64,000 nt of DNA from UBA4582 sp038106185 (GTDB lineage: Bacteria > Pseudomonadota > Gammaproteobacteria > Pseudomonadales > Azotimanducaceae): positions 124,001 to 188,000 of the forward strand of contig JAYODE010000002.1 of assembly GCA_038106185.1 (NCBI GenBank). The letters run 5' to 3'. The notes under the pieces are model-generated. The model did not search any database, was not told the origin of the DNA, and worked only from the letters and a program-made list of their open reading frames with translations. Every line of letters starts with the position of its first letter. The stretch's first letter is position 1. This document shows positions 26,522 through 36,109 of the stretch, piece by piece. Position numbers and translations under genes: made by a program.

Positions 26522-28353
26522 TTGACGTCTCGAACTGCGCCTTTGTCAGCACTGGTGGTGAGCGCTGCATACGCCTTAAGCGCAGCTGAGACCACTCGGT
26601 CTCGTTGCTCGACAGGCTTCCAAGCCTGCTTGCCGCGCGCATCCATGGCTACTCTGCGCCGTTCCAGCTCCGCTGGCGTGATATTCAAGTGGATATGCCT
26701 TGCAGGAATATCAATCTGAATATTATCACCTTCTTCCACCAGGGCGATGGCACCGCCCTGCGCCGCCTCGGGGGAAGCATGGCCGATCGATAAGCCGGAA
26801 GTGCCACCGGAGAAGCGGCCGTCAGTTAACAGAGCGCAGGCAGCGCCCAAGCCCTTGGATTTCAGATAGCTGGTCGGATAGAGCATTTCTTGCATACCCG
26901 GGCCACCTTTTGGCCCCTCATATCTGATCACGACCACGTCACCCTCTTTGATGTTATCGCCCAGAATAGCGGCCACCGCCGAGTCCTGGCTCTCAAAGAC
27001 TCTTGCAGGTCCATCAAATACCCAATTTTTTTCATCGACACCGGCTGTCTTGACGATGCAACCATCAGTCGCGATATTGCCAAACAGAACCGCCAGCCCG
27101 CCTTCCTTGCTATAGGCGTGTGCCATATCGCGCACACAGCCATTTGAGCGATCAACATCCAGGGTGTTGTAGCGGGTCGACTGACTAAACGCTGTCTGGG
27201 TTGGAATACCGGCGGGTCCGGCTCGATAGAATGTCTGCACCGCTTGCGATTGGCTGACCATCACATCCCAGGTTTTCAAGGTGTCTGCGAGGCTAGCACT
27301 GTGTACATTTTTGACCGATGTATCGAGCAGGCCGCCACGATCAAGCTCGCCCAATATCGCCATGACACCGCCAGCGCGATGGACATCTTCCATGTGGTAA
27401 GTATCGATCGCGGGTGCGACTTTACAGAGGTTGGGTACTCGGCGAGACAGTCGATCAATATCCGCGAGGGTAAAGTCTATCTCACCCTCTTGCGCCGCGG
27501 CGAGCAGATGCAGGATCGTATTGGTCGAGCCACCCATCGCGATATCTAGCGTCATGGCGTTCTCAAAGGCCCTGCGGTTGGCGATCTGTCGTGGTAGTAC
27601 AGAGTCATCATCATGCTCATAGTACTGCCGTGCGATATCCACAACGGTACGCCCGGCTTGCAGGAACAAGGATTCCCGATCGGCGTGAGTTGCCAGCATG
27701 GAACCGTTGCCAGGCAACGACAGGCCCAGCGCCTCAGTCAGGCAGTTCATGGAATTTGCGGTAAACATGCCCGAGCAGGAGCCGCAGGTCGGGCAGGCTG
27801 AACGTTCATAGTCATCCACCTCTGCGTCAGTGAACTGTTCGTCAGCCGCGACCACGATGGCATGAATGAGGTTGGTATGATGATTCGCGAGTTTGGTTCG
27901 ACCAGCTTCCATGGGTCCGCCCGAGACAAACACGGTCGGAATATTCAGCCGCAGTGCCGCATTAAGCATACCCGGTGTGATCTTGTCGCAGTTTGAGATG
28001 CAGACAAGCGCATCGGCGCAGTGAGCGTTCACCATATATTCGATCGAGTCAGCAATAATATCTCTGGAGGGAAGACTGTAGAGCATTCCGTCGTGACCCA
28101 TGGCGATACCATCGTCTACAGCAATAGTATTAAATTCTTTCGCGACGCCGCCGGATTTTTCGATTTCCCGTGCCACCAATTGCCCCATGTCCTTGAGGTG
28201 GACATGTCCTGGCACGAACTGAGTGAACGAGTTGGCAACGGCAATGATGGGCTTGTCGAAGTCACCATCAGTCATGCCTGTCGCTCGCCACAGGGCGCGT
28301 GCACCTGCCATATTGCGGCCTTGGGTTGAGGTCTTGGATCTGTAGTTGGGCAT
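26509..28353 (-). CDS. ilvD: Dihydroxy-acid dehydratase
   Basis: Iron-sulfur enzyme of branched-chain amino acid synthesis, dehydrating 2,3-dihydroxy acids to 2-keto acids. 614 residues, E. coli-like length. Cluster ligands appear in CISNCDKITPGM (near 118-129) and CPTCGSCSGMFTANSMN (near 190-206). GGPGMQEML and DGRFSGGTSGLSIGHASPEA mark the C-terminal domain. It is 26 nt downstream of argA on the same strand. Confidence 0.97.
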   Translation of the reverse strand: MPNYRSKTSTQGRNMAGARALWRATGMTDGDFDKPIIAVANSFTQFVPGHVHLKDMGQLVAREIEKSGGVAKEFNTIAVDDGIAMGHDGMLYSLPSRDIIADSIEYMVNAHCADALVCISNCDKITPGMLNAALRLNIPTVFVSGGPMEAGRTKLANHHTNLIHAIVVAADEQFTDAEVDDYERSACPTCGSCSGMFTANSMNCLTEALGLSLPGNGSMLATHADRESLFLQAGRTVVDIARQYYEHDDDSVLPRQIANRRAFENAMTLDIAMGGSTNTILHLLAAAQEGEIDFTLADIDRLSRRVPNLCKVAPAIDTYHMEDVHRAGGVMAILGELDRGGLLDTSVKNVHSASLADTLKTWDVMVSQSQAVQTFYRAGPAGIPTQTAFSQSTRYNTLDVDRSNGCVRDMAHAYSKEGGLAVLFGNIATDGCIVKTAGVDEKNWVFDGPARVFESQDSAVAAILGDNIKEGDVVVIRYEGPKGGPGMQEMLYPTSYLKSKGLGAACALLTDGRFSGGTSGLSIGHASPEAAQGGAIALVEEGDNIQIDIPARHIHLNITPAELERRRVAMDARGKQAWKPVEQRDRVVSAALKAYAALTTSADKGAVRDVNQLD

Positions 28354-28379
28354 AGCTATGACTCCTGATCGTCGCGGCT

Positions 28380-29663
28380 TTAAAGCAGCTTTTCCAGTAA
28401 CTTGGAATTGCGTTGATAGTTATAAAGAGACTGCCGCGAGGGTGGCAGATCCTGTAGATTCACCGGTCGAAATCCCCGTTCTACAAACCAGTGGGTGGTG
28501 TGAGTGGTGAGCACAAACAGGGCAATCAAGCCCTGCGCCTTGGCTAAATCTTGGATTCTCTCAAGCAGCAACTCGCCTCGGTCGTTGTCTCGATATTCCG
28601 GATGTGTCACCAGGCAGGCAAGCTCACCCTTGTTCTCGAATGGGTACAGGGCAGCGCAGCTGACGATCATGCCGTCGCGCTCAATAACGGTAAAGTGGTC
28701 TACCTCTGACTCAAGCAATTCTCGAGAGCGCCGGACCAAAATGCCTTGTTCCTCTAGCGGTGCTATGAGCTCAATAATGCCTGCAACATCGTTGGCTCTT
28801 GCAGGTCGAATCTGCTCGTAGCTGACTCGGCTTACCTGCGTGCCGGTGCCATCGCGAGTGAAGAGCTCCTCAAGCGCTGCGCCATCTTCTGCATAACTGA
28901 TCAAATGGCAGCGCGCCACGCCCTGTTGGCAGGCGAGTTTCGACAGCCGCAAGGGTGAATAGGTGTCAAGTGTCGATTCGTCAATCTGATCGACCTGTAA
29001 TTCACTGACGACTAAACCATCCGCGTCTCTCAGCCCCTGGTCGGTAAAGAAAATCAACTTTTCTGCCATCAAGGCAGTTGCGACTTCTGTGGCGACCTGC
29101 GTCGAGTTGGCATTGAAAATCTCACCCGAAAGCGAATAACCCAGTGGGGAAATTAATAACGTTGCGCCATGGTCTAACTGTTGACGAATAGCCTTGGTAT
29201 TGACCTTTCGAACAACACCTGTGTTGTGGTAATCAACGCCATCGATGACGCCCAGCGGCTTGGCGCGAATAAAGTTGCCGGAGATGACCAACATTTCAGC
29301 GCCGTGCTGTGGCGAGTTGATGAGCCCCATGGACAGGCGGGCTTCAATATCGGAGCGCAGGGTGCCGACCGCCTGCTGTACCAGCGGCAATATATCGGGA
29401 GTGGTAATTCTGACCTTGTTAACAAATTCGCTGGTAGCACCATTCGCGGCCAGTTGCCGTTCTATTTGCGGCGCGGCACCGTGTACTACCACCAGCTTTA
29501 CGCCAAGACTATGGAGAAGGACTATGTCGCCAATAATATTGCTGAAATTCGGATGATCAATCGCCTCACCATCCAGGTGCAGAACAAAGATCTTTCCGCG
29601 GTGCGCGTTAATGTAGGGCGATGAGTCCCGAAACCACTTCACATGCTGATGTGTGTTGTTCAT
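28380..29663 (-). CDS. argA: N-acetylglutamate synthase
   Basis: First step of arginine synthesis, acetylating glutamate from acetyl-CoA. 427 residues. The amino-acid-kinase-like domain covers about 1-285 (LHLDGEAIDHPNFSNIIGDI, VVVHGAAPQIE) and binds arginine as feedback inhibitor in the family. A GNAT domain from about 290 holds LACLVTHPEYRDNDRGELLLERI, the acetyl-CoA site. This is the two-domain ArgA form. argE lies 77 nt upstream on the same strand, so arginine genes are grouped here. Confidence 0.96.
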   Translation of the reverse strand: MNNTHQHVKWFRDSSPYINAHRGKIFVLHLDGEAIDHPNFSNIIGDIVLLHSLGVKLVVVHGAAPQIERQLAANGATSEFVNKVRITTPDILPLVQQAVGTLRSDIEARLSMGLINSPQHGAEMLVISGNFIRAKPLGVIDGVDYHNTGVVRKVNTKAIRQQLDHGATLLISPLGYSLSGEIFNANSTQVATEVATALMAEKLIFFTDQGLRDADGLVVSELQVDQIDESTLDTYSPLRLSKLACQQGVARCHLISYAEDGAALEELFTRDGTGTQVSRVSYEQIRPARANDVAGIIELIAPLEEQGILVRRSRELLESEVDHFTVIERDGMIVSCAALYPFENKGELACLVTHPEYRDNDRGELLLERIQDLAKAQGLIALFVLTTHTTHWFVERGFRPVNLQDLPPSRQSLYNYQRNSKLLEKLL

Positions 29664-29740
29664 TCTGAGCAGTTACCATTCAAAAAACCAATACCAACCG
29701 TCATGTCCAAAGTCACTGCTTGTCAACGATAGACTGCTGT

Positions 29741-30898
29741 TCAGTCGCCGCAGCAGTGCTTGGCAATAAGGCCGCGCAGTATAGCAATTGTCGGCTCGAT
29801 TTGCCTGAGTTCAACAAATTCATTGGGCTGATGGGCCTGATCAATGGAGCCGGGGCCGAGTACCACGGTCTGCATACCGAGTTGCGACAAAAAGGGTGCT
29901 TCCGTAGCAAAAGCCACAGACGTAGGCTCACAGCCGGTTAATTCGCGAGTAGTTGCCAACAACTCATCTCCCTCGGTCTGAAAGGGTGGCAAGGCGTCGT
30001 GAAATAAATCCAGACTCATGGTCAATCCCTGATCTGCCAGCAGGGGCGCCAGGCGGTGCTCGATTTCGCCCCTGATGTTGGTGTTGTCCATGCCTGGCAA
30101 GATACGGACGTCGAACGCCATGTCGACGTGATCGCAAATTCGGTTCGGATTGTCGCCACCATGAATACAGCCCAGGTTGAGCGTCGGAGCGGCGACGAGA
30201 AAGCCTGGGTCCTGGTAGCGGTTAGCCAGCTCTTGGCGAAACTTCAGCAGCTGTTCGATAACAATGCCGCTGCCATCAATGGCATTAGCGCCCAGGGCCG
30301 GATTGGAAGAGTGGCCAGAGGAACCCTGGATTTTAAGGGACAACATCATGATTCCCTTATGTTTATACACAGGTTTGAGCTCAGTGGGCTCGCCGATGAT
30401 GGCATACCTGGCGCCACAAATATCGGCGGCTGTCAGCGCTCTAGCACCGCTCATCGACGACTCTTCATCAGCGGTACCGATAATCGTCAGTGGATGTTTG
30501 AATGTCTGATCTAACAGAGGTTCCAGGGCAGCGATGGCCAGCGCAAAGAAACTCTTCATATCGCAGGTGCCAAGGCCGTACCAGCGATCGTTAATTTCTG
30601 TCAAGGTGAAGGGGTCGCTGGACCACAGGTCGGCATCCAGTGGCACCGTGTCAGTATGCCCGGATAACACCAGGCCACCGCTACCGGCGCCACGCGTGGC
30701 AATGAGATTGGATTTACCGGAACGCCCCTTAACGGGAACTATTCGAATCTCAAACCCGAGCGGCTCCAGCCAGTTCGCCAGAGTGTGAACTACCGCCAGG
30801 TTACTTTGGTCAAATTGGGGCAGGGTGCTGCTGACGCTCGGCAGGGCGATCAGGTCAGCGACCATGGCTTTCAGCTTCGGTGTTCTCAAGTCTGGCAT
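29741..30898 (-). CDS. argE: Acetylornithine deacetylase
   Basis: Zn/Co-dependent M20-family hydrolase releasing ornithine from N-acetylornithine. 385 residues. Metal-site segments are LSGHTDTVPLD (His, Asp), IGTADEESSMSGA (catalytic Glu) and the conserved IGEPTELKP after them. The dimerisation insert lies in the middle. It is divergent from the GspE-type gene; the spacer holds gap 3 and a short repeat. argA follows downstream. Confidence 0.95.
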   Translation of the reverse strand: MPDLRTPKLKAMVADLIALPSVSSTLPQFDQSNLAVVHTLANWLEPLGFEIRIVPVKGRSGKSNLIATRGAGSGGLVLSGHTDTVPLDADLWSSDPFTLTEINDRWYGLGTCDMKSFFALAIAALEPLLDQTFKHPLTIIGTADEESSMSGARALTAADICGARYAIIGEPTELKPVYKHKGIMMLSLKIQGSSGHSSNPALGANAIDGSGIVIEQLLKFRQELANRYQDPGFLVAAPTLNLGCIHGGDNPNRICDHVDMAFDVRILPGMDNTNIRGEIEHRLAPLLADQGLTMSLDLFHDALPPFQTEGDELLATTRELTGCEPTSVAFATEAPFLSQLGMQTVVLGPGSIDQAHQPNEFVELRQIEPTIAILRGLIAKHCCGD

Positions 30899-31014
30899 AG
30901 AGGTTAAGTCTGAGAGTGTAGCGTCCAGTGTAGCAAGTTGAGGCGCTCACGAAACCTTCTTTTACGCATGATGCTGCCCCTCCGTCGTGGAAGACCTCGG
31001 TCGTTGAGGGCAAG

Positions 31015-31114
31015 NNNNNNNNNNNNNNNNNNNNNNNNNNNNNNNNNNNNNNNNNNNNNNNNNNNNNNNNNNNNNNNNNNNNNNNNNNNNNNNNNNNNNN
31101 NNNNNNNNNNNNNN
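31015..31114. other. Assembly gap (100 N)
   Basis: Exactly 100 N in the argE/GspE divergent spacer; both promoters may be affected. The right flank shows short tandem repetition. Confidence 0.95.
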
Positions 31115-31137
31115 TGTTGATAGTTGTGTTGATAGGT
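31115..31137. repeat. Short 12-bp repeat at the right edge of gap 3
   Basis: TGTTGATAGTTG is followed by TGTTGATAGGT, two copies of a 12-bp unit. Only the gap's right flank shows it, so the array assignment is weaker than at the other loci. Confidence 0.45.
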
Positions 31138-31150
31138 ATAAGCCTAATAA

Positions 31151-32986
31151 TTGACGCGGTCGCGACCCGTCACTGACGAGAAAAAGAGACCATCATTTGT
31201 GAGTGGAAAGGATTTTAGAGTCAACAAACCAGATATCACGCTCAGTGTTAGAAGTGTGATCAATGATCTGGTCGCCGACGGTCGACTGTCATTGAACGAT
31301 GCAGAGGCTATCAGTATGAAGTCTCGTGCCAAACACCAGTTGACTTGGCATCCTCTGGAACTCATCGCCGAGGAAGAACCGTTAGATCAGAAAAATCCGG
31401 GCAAGCTCCTTGACCTGGAAACACTGACGCTCTGGCTCTGCAGTCGATCAAAGCAGGCCTACAAGCGGATTGATCCCTTGAAGATAGATGCGGCGGTTGT
31501 GACGCGATTGATGTCCGCAGAATTTGCCAAACGCCATGGCGTGCTGCCCCTTGAGATTCTTGAAGACGAGATTGTCATCGCCTCAGCCCAGCCCTATGTG
31601 TCGGGCTGGGAGGCGACCCTTCTCCAGTCTCAACCGGGCAAAGTGCTGACCCGTGTCATCGCCAACCCAGCTGACATTCGCCGGTATACGACAGAATTCT
31701 ATCAAATGGCGAAGTCTGTGAGTCAGGCCAACGTGCAAGGTCTCAGCGCCCTGACCAATCTGGAACAGATGCTGGAGCTGGGACACGTGGATGCCATGGA
31801 GGCGAACGATGCCCATATCGTCAATATTGTCGATTGGCTACTGGGTTACGCCTTTAATCAGAGAGCCAGCGATATTCATCTGGAACCCCGACGGGAAAAA
31901 GGCCGGATTCGGTTTCGAATTGATGGTGTCTTGCATCTGGTCTATGAATTGCCGGCGCCAGTGATGACTGCCGTGACGAGTCGCTTGAAGACGCTGGGCA
32001 GGATGGATGTGGCGGAAAAACGTCGCCCTCAGGATGGACGCCTGAAGACCAAAACGCAGGATGGTCACGAGGTTGAGCTGCGATTATCGACATTGCCCAC
32101 CGCATTTGGGGAGAAGATGGTCATGCGAATTTTTGATCCGGATATTCTCCTTAAAACATTTGCACAGCTGGGTTTGGCTAACGACGACTTCGATCGCTGG
32201 ACTGCAATGGTGGCTAACGCCAATGGAATAGTGCTGGTGACGGGACCAACAGGTTCCGGAAAGACGACGACTCTGTATTCCAGCTTGAAACAACTCGCGA
32301 CAGAAGATGTTAATGTTTGTACGATTGAAGATCCGATCGAAATGGTTGAACCAGCTTTTAATCAGATGCAGGTTCAAGCGAATATTGATCTTCATTTTGC
32401 TGACGGTGTTCGTGCCCTTCTGCGGCAAGACCCCGATATTATTATGGTGGGCGAGATACGTGACCTGGAGACTGCAGAAATGGCCGTTCAAGCGGCATTA
32501 ACTGGCCATTTGGTCATCTCAACTTTGCACACTAACGATGCACCATCGGCGATAACCCGGTTGCTTGAATTGGGTATTGCGCCTTATCTCATTAAAGCAA
32601 CCCTGCTTGGTGTGATGGCTCAGCGTCTGGTGCGTATCTTATGCCCCCACTGCAAGGTTGCAGCGCCAACCGACCCTGATGGCTGGCGGGCGCTGACGAC
32701 ACCTTGGAAGATGAACCCGCCGGCGGTTGCCTTTCAGCCGGTTGGCTGTATCGAGTGTCGCGAAACTGGTTTTCTCGGTCGAGAGGGGATCTATGAGTTA
32801 CTGCCGATAACCGATAGCCTAAAGCCGTTTGTGGCTGCCGGCGCCGAAATCGGCAAGCTGCGTAAATCTGCGATGCGCGAAGGTATGAAGACTCTGCGCC
32901 TCAGCGGTGCGATGAAGGTTGCAGCGGGCCTCACGACCATCGCCGAGGTCATGCGTGTCGCGCCTTTTAGTGGTACCGAGGAATAA
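31151..32986 (+). CDS. GspE/PulE-family secretion or pilus ATPase, orphan
   Basis: Hexameric ATPase of the type II secretion/type IV pilus class, 611 residues from TTG 31151 or 595 from GTG 31199; neither start is decisive. An N-terminal T2SSE_N-like domain is at about 110-185. Walker A GPTGSGKTT starts at 365, the Asp box follows (TIEDPIEM), Walker B is RQDPDIIMVGEIRD near 425, and the His box TLHTNDA is near 458. A zinc tetracysteine is formed by CPHC (498-501) and CIEC (533-536). No other secretion genes are nearby. It ends 1 nt before the glnE ATG. Confidence 0.88.
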   Translation: MTRSRPVTDEKKRPSFVSGKDFRVNKPDITLSVRSVINDLVADGRLSLNDAEAISMKSRAKHQLTWHPLELIAEEEPLDQKNPGKLLDLETLTLWLCSRSKQAYKRIDPLKIDAAVVTRLMSAEFAKRHGVLPLEILEDEIVIASAQPYVSGWEATLLQSQPGKVLTRVIANPADIRRYTTEFYQMAKSVSQANVQGLSALTNLEQMLELGHVDAMEANDAHIVNIVDWLLGYAFNQRASDIHLEPRREKGRIRFRIDGVLHLVYELPAPVMTAVTSRLKTLGRMDVAEKRRPQDGRLKTKTQDGHEVELRLSTLPTAFGEKMVMRIFDPDILLKTFAQLGLANDDFDRWTAMVANANGIVLVTGPTGSGKTTTLYSSLKQLATEDVNVCTIEDPIEMVEPAFNQMQVQANIDLHFADGVRALLRQDPDIIMVGEIRDLETAEMAVQAALTGHLVISTLHTNDAPSAITRLLELGIAPYLIKATLLGVMAQRLVRILCPHCKVAAPTDPDGWRALTTPWKMNPPAVAFQPVGCIECRETGFLGREGIYELLPITDSLKPFVAAGAEIGKLRKSAMREGMKTLRLSGAMKVAAGLTTIAEVMRVAPFSGTEE

Positions 32987-32987
32987 T

Positions 32988-35882
32988 ATGTCAGCGTTTG
33001 AGGCACTCCGTATCGAAATCCAGCCGCAGGTTGAGCAGTGGCTGCCAAATTGCACAGAGACGCTGCGTGCAGACGTCATTCGAGTCTGTGCCATTAGTGA
33101 CTATTTCAAGCAGCAATTTGGCCGTGATCTGGCAATGATGCAGTCTTTGATCGCAAGCCAGGAGTTGGAACAATCCGTTACCGCGTCCTATTATCAGGAA
33201 CAGCTCAAGCACTTAACCATTGATGATCTCGACTCAGGTTTACGGCTGTGCCGACAGCGCGCCATGTCTCGTATTATTTTTCGAGACTTGACACGGCGAG
33301 CGACGCTGGAAGAAACCACGAGTGATTTATCCAACCTGGCAGACGCCTGTATTGCTGCGTCCTTGCGAGTGCACTATGCAAAAAATTGCCAAAAATATGG
33401 TTATCCGACTGGCGCTGAAACCGGCGCAGTGCAGCAGATGGTGGTTCTGGCTTTAGGTAAGCTGGGCGCCGGTGAACTCAATCTATCATCTGATATTGAC
33501 CTGATATTCCTGTACGACGAACCAGGAATGGTTTTTTCCTCAACGCATGAGTTCAGCAATCAGGAATTTTTCGTTCGAACCAGCCGCGATGTTATTCGAT
33601 CACTGGATGCGAATCTCGCGAATGGCTTTGTCTTTCGGGTTGATATGCGTCTTCGGCCTTACGGTGAAAGTGGAGCACTGATTCTGAATCGAACCGCCAT
33701 GGAAAAATATTTTTACGAGCAAGGCCGTGACTGGGAACGGTACGCTTTCGTCAAAGCGCGTGCTGCCGCAGGAAATATTGAATTTGGCCGGCAATTTCTC
33801 AATTGGCTCAGGCCATTTGTTTACCGCAAACACTTGGACTTTGGCGCGGTAGATGCGCTGCGGGAAATGAAGCATTTGATCGACACTCAGGTCGCCAGCA
33901 AAGAGATGCTGGACGATGTAAAACTCGGGCCGGGTGGGATTCGAGAGGTGGAATTTGTCGTCCAAGCGTTGCAGTTGATTTGGGGCGGGCGCGAAAGTCA
34001 GTTACAGGAAAGAAAAATACTGCTGGCCATGGATAGACTCATCGCTGGTAATTTTTTGCCGACCGAAGAGGTTCAGCAGCTTCGTGAAGCTTATTATTTC
34101 CTGCGCAACAGCGAGCATGTTATTCAAGCAGAAAAAGACCGGCAGACGCAGAGGTTGCCTTCAGCGCAGCTCTCTCAAGAGCGCTTGGCGGTCGCTATGG
34201 GATTTACCAATTACGCTGACTATCTGCTCGCCCTATCTCACCATCGAGGCCAAGTGATTGAGATATTTTCGCGGTTTATGTCATCGAACAATGCTGAAGG
34301 AGAGTCTCGAAAGGAAGGTCATTTATTATGGGTAAAGATCTGGCGTGATCCAGAGATGGAAGATGCTCTGGATATTCTGACAGAACATGGCTACCGTCGT
34401 GCCAATGAAGTTGTAAGGCTTCTGCATGACCTCAGTAAGCGCGTCAATGTGCATGACATACATGAAATTGGAATTGAGCGACTCGATCGATTGATGCCGA
34501 TTTTGATGAGTCTCTCTGCTCGAGAAAAAGACCCGGATCAAACACTCGCACGACTGTTACCCATAGTCGAACAGATCGCACGTCGCAGCACTTACATCGT
34601 CTATCTGTTAGAAAATTTAGATGCACTCAAGAGAATGGTTAACCTCTGCGGTATGAGCTCATGGGTCGCGAATCATCTGGCGGAGATGCCGATACTGCTT
34701 TATGAATTGTCAGACCGGCAGACGCATGAGGCTGTATTTGATAAACAGCAGTTAGCTTCCGAGCTTCGCCAGCAGCTTGCCACAGCTGACTCAGGAGATT
34801 TAGAGGTGCAGATGGATCTGCTTCGTCAATTTAAAACTGGTGCCGTCCTTAAGGTTGCAGTGCTGGAGTTGTCGGATCTACTACCCTTGATGAAGGCTTC
34901 CGATGCCTTGACCGCGATAGCCGAAGTTGCCCTTGAGCAAGCAGTCGATCTTGCTTGGCGAGCGATGCTCGAGCGCTTCGGTGAGCCTTGCGACAGTGAA
35001 AGAGTTCCCCAAGGCTGCCGATTCGCGATCATTGCCTATGGTAAGTTAGGAGGATTTGAACTCGGCTATGGCTCAGATCTTGATCTGGTCATGCTCGCTG
35101 ATGTCGATCAACAAGGCATGACCAATGGTGAAAAGTCGATCGACAACGGCGTATTCTTTCATCGTCTGGCGCAACGGGTCATTCATATACTGACCCGGTA
35201 TACACGTTTCGGCACAGTTTATGAAGTTGACCTGCGACTGCGTCCAGCGGGGAACAAGGGTCCACTGGTAAGTAGCTTCGGCGCTTATGAAAGATATCTT
35301 AGTGATACTGCCTGGACCTGGGAGCATCAGGCGTTGGTGCGCTCACGGTTTGTCGCGGGTCATCCTGATCTTCGACCCAAATTCGATGCCATCCGTGCAG
35401 CGATCCTTCAGCGACCGAGAGACAGAGCCGTCTTGCTCAATGAAGTTGTTAGTATGCGCGAGAAAATGCGAAGACACCTTGACGTCCAGGCGACGGACTC
35501 ATCTACCAAGCAGGGCGTTCTAACGCCAGTGACTGAATCCCGGGACGAGGTGCTCGTGTCGGGGTTCGATTTAAAGCATGGTGCTGGTGCTATCATAGAC
35601 ATTGAATTCATGGTGCAATTCTGGGTGCTTGCCATCTCCCATGAACATCCAGAGGTCGCGCGCTGGTCGGACAAGGTTCGGCTGCTGGAGGCGCTTGAAC
35701 GGGTTGGCGTCTTTGACAGTCACGATCGCAAGCTTCTACATGAGGCCTATCTGGCCTATCGCTCAGCGGTTCACTATCAATGGTTGGGTGGCGAGATGTC
35801 GTCATTCAAGCGTCTTAATCAGTATCGCAACGGCGTCGTTGATATCTGGCAACGCTGCATGGCCCTCGGAAAAACCTCTTAG
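32988..35882 (+). CDS. glnE: Bifunctional glutamine synthetase adenylyltransferase/deadenylase
   Basis: Adds and removes AMP on glutamine synthetase in response to PII and glutamine. 964 residues from ATG 32988 (E. coli 946). Two nucleotidyltransferase domains are visible: the deadenylylating N-terminal one with LGKLGAGELNLSSDIDL (near 155) and the adenylylating C-terminal one with YGKLGGFELGYGSDLDL (near 690). Each is followed by its helical GlnD-type domain. The start is 1 nt after the ATPase stop. With ptsP it makes two nitrogen-control genes in the window. Confidence 0.96.
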   Translation: MSAFEALRIEIQPQVEQWLPNCTETLRADVIRVCAISDYFKQQFGRDLAMMQSLIASQELEQSVTASYYQEQLKHLTIDDLDSGLRLCRQRAMSRIIFRDLTRRATLEETTSDLSNLADACIAASLRVHYAKNCQKYGYPTGAETGAVQQMVVLALGKLGAGELNLSSDIDLIFLYDEPGMVFSSTHEFSNQEFFVRTSRDVIRSLDANLANGFVFRVDMRLRPYGESGALILNRTAMEKYFYEQGRDWERYAFVKARAAAGNIEFGRQFLNWLRPFVYRKHLDFGAVDALREMKHLIDTQVASKEMLDDVKLGPGGIREVEFVVQALQLIWGGRESQLQERKILLAMDRLIAGNFLPTEEVQQLREAYYFLRNSEHVIQAEKDRQTQRLPSAQLSQERLAVAMGFTNYADYLLALSHHRGQVIEIFSRFMSSNNAEGESRKEGHLLWVKIWRDPEMEDALDILTEHGYRRANEVVRLLHDLSKRVNVHDIHEIGIERLDRLMPILMSLSAREKDPDQTLARLLPIVEQIARRSTYIVYLLENLDALKRMVNLCGMSSWVANHLAEMPILLYELSDRQTHEAVFDKQQLASELRQQLATADSGDLEVQMDLLRQFKTGAVLKVAVLELSDLLPLMKASDALTAIAEVALEQAVDLAWRAMLERFGEPCDSERVPQGCRFAIIAYGKLGGFELGYGSDLDLVMLADVDQQGMTNGEKSIDNGVFFHRLAQRVIHILTRYTRFGTVYEVDLRLRPAGNKGPLVSSFGAYERYLSDTAWTWEHQALVRSRFVAGHPDLRPKFDAIRAAILQRPRDRAVLLNEVVSMREKMRRHLDVQATDSSTKQGVLTPVTESRDEVLVSGFDLKHGAGAIIDIEFMVQFWVLAISHEHPEVARWSDKVRLLEALERVGVFDSHDRKLLHEAYLAYRSAVHYQWLGGEMSSFKRLNQYRNGVVDIWQRCMALGKTS

Positions 35883-36109
35883 GGCGCGGCTTGAGCCGAG
35901 ATTTTTGCTGTTCATCTCGAGCAGGCTTCGTGCATTGCTTTGGAGTACTCGAGCATTTTGTGAGCATGGTTCCAGCAGATGACTCTGTGTAGAATGCGAG
36001 CAGAGGTCGACGGGCTTGCAAACCCGGTCACACCGCAGTGCGGCCAATCAGCCGCAACAAGAGCCTCAGCCAGCAGTGAAAAAGTTTTTAAACTTATCGT
36101 TGGAGAATC

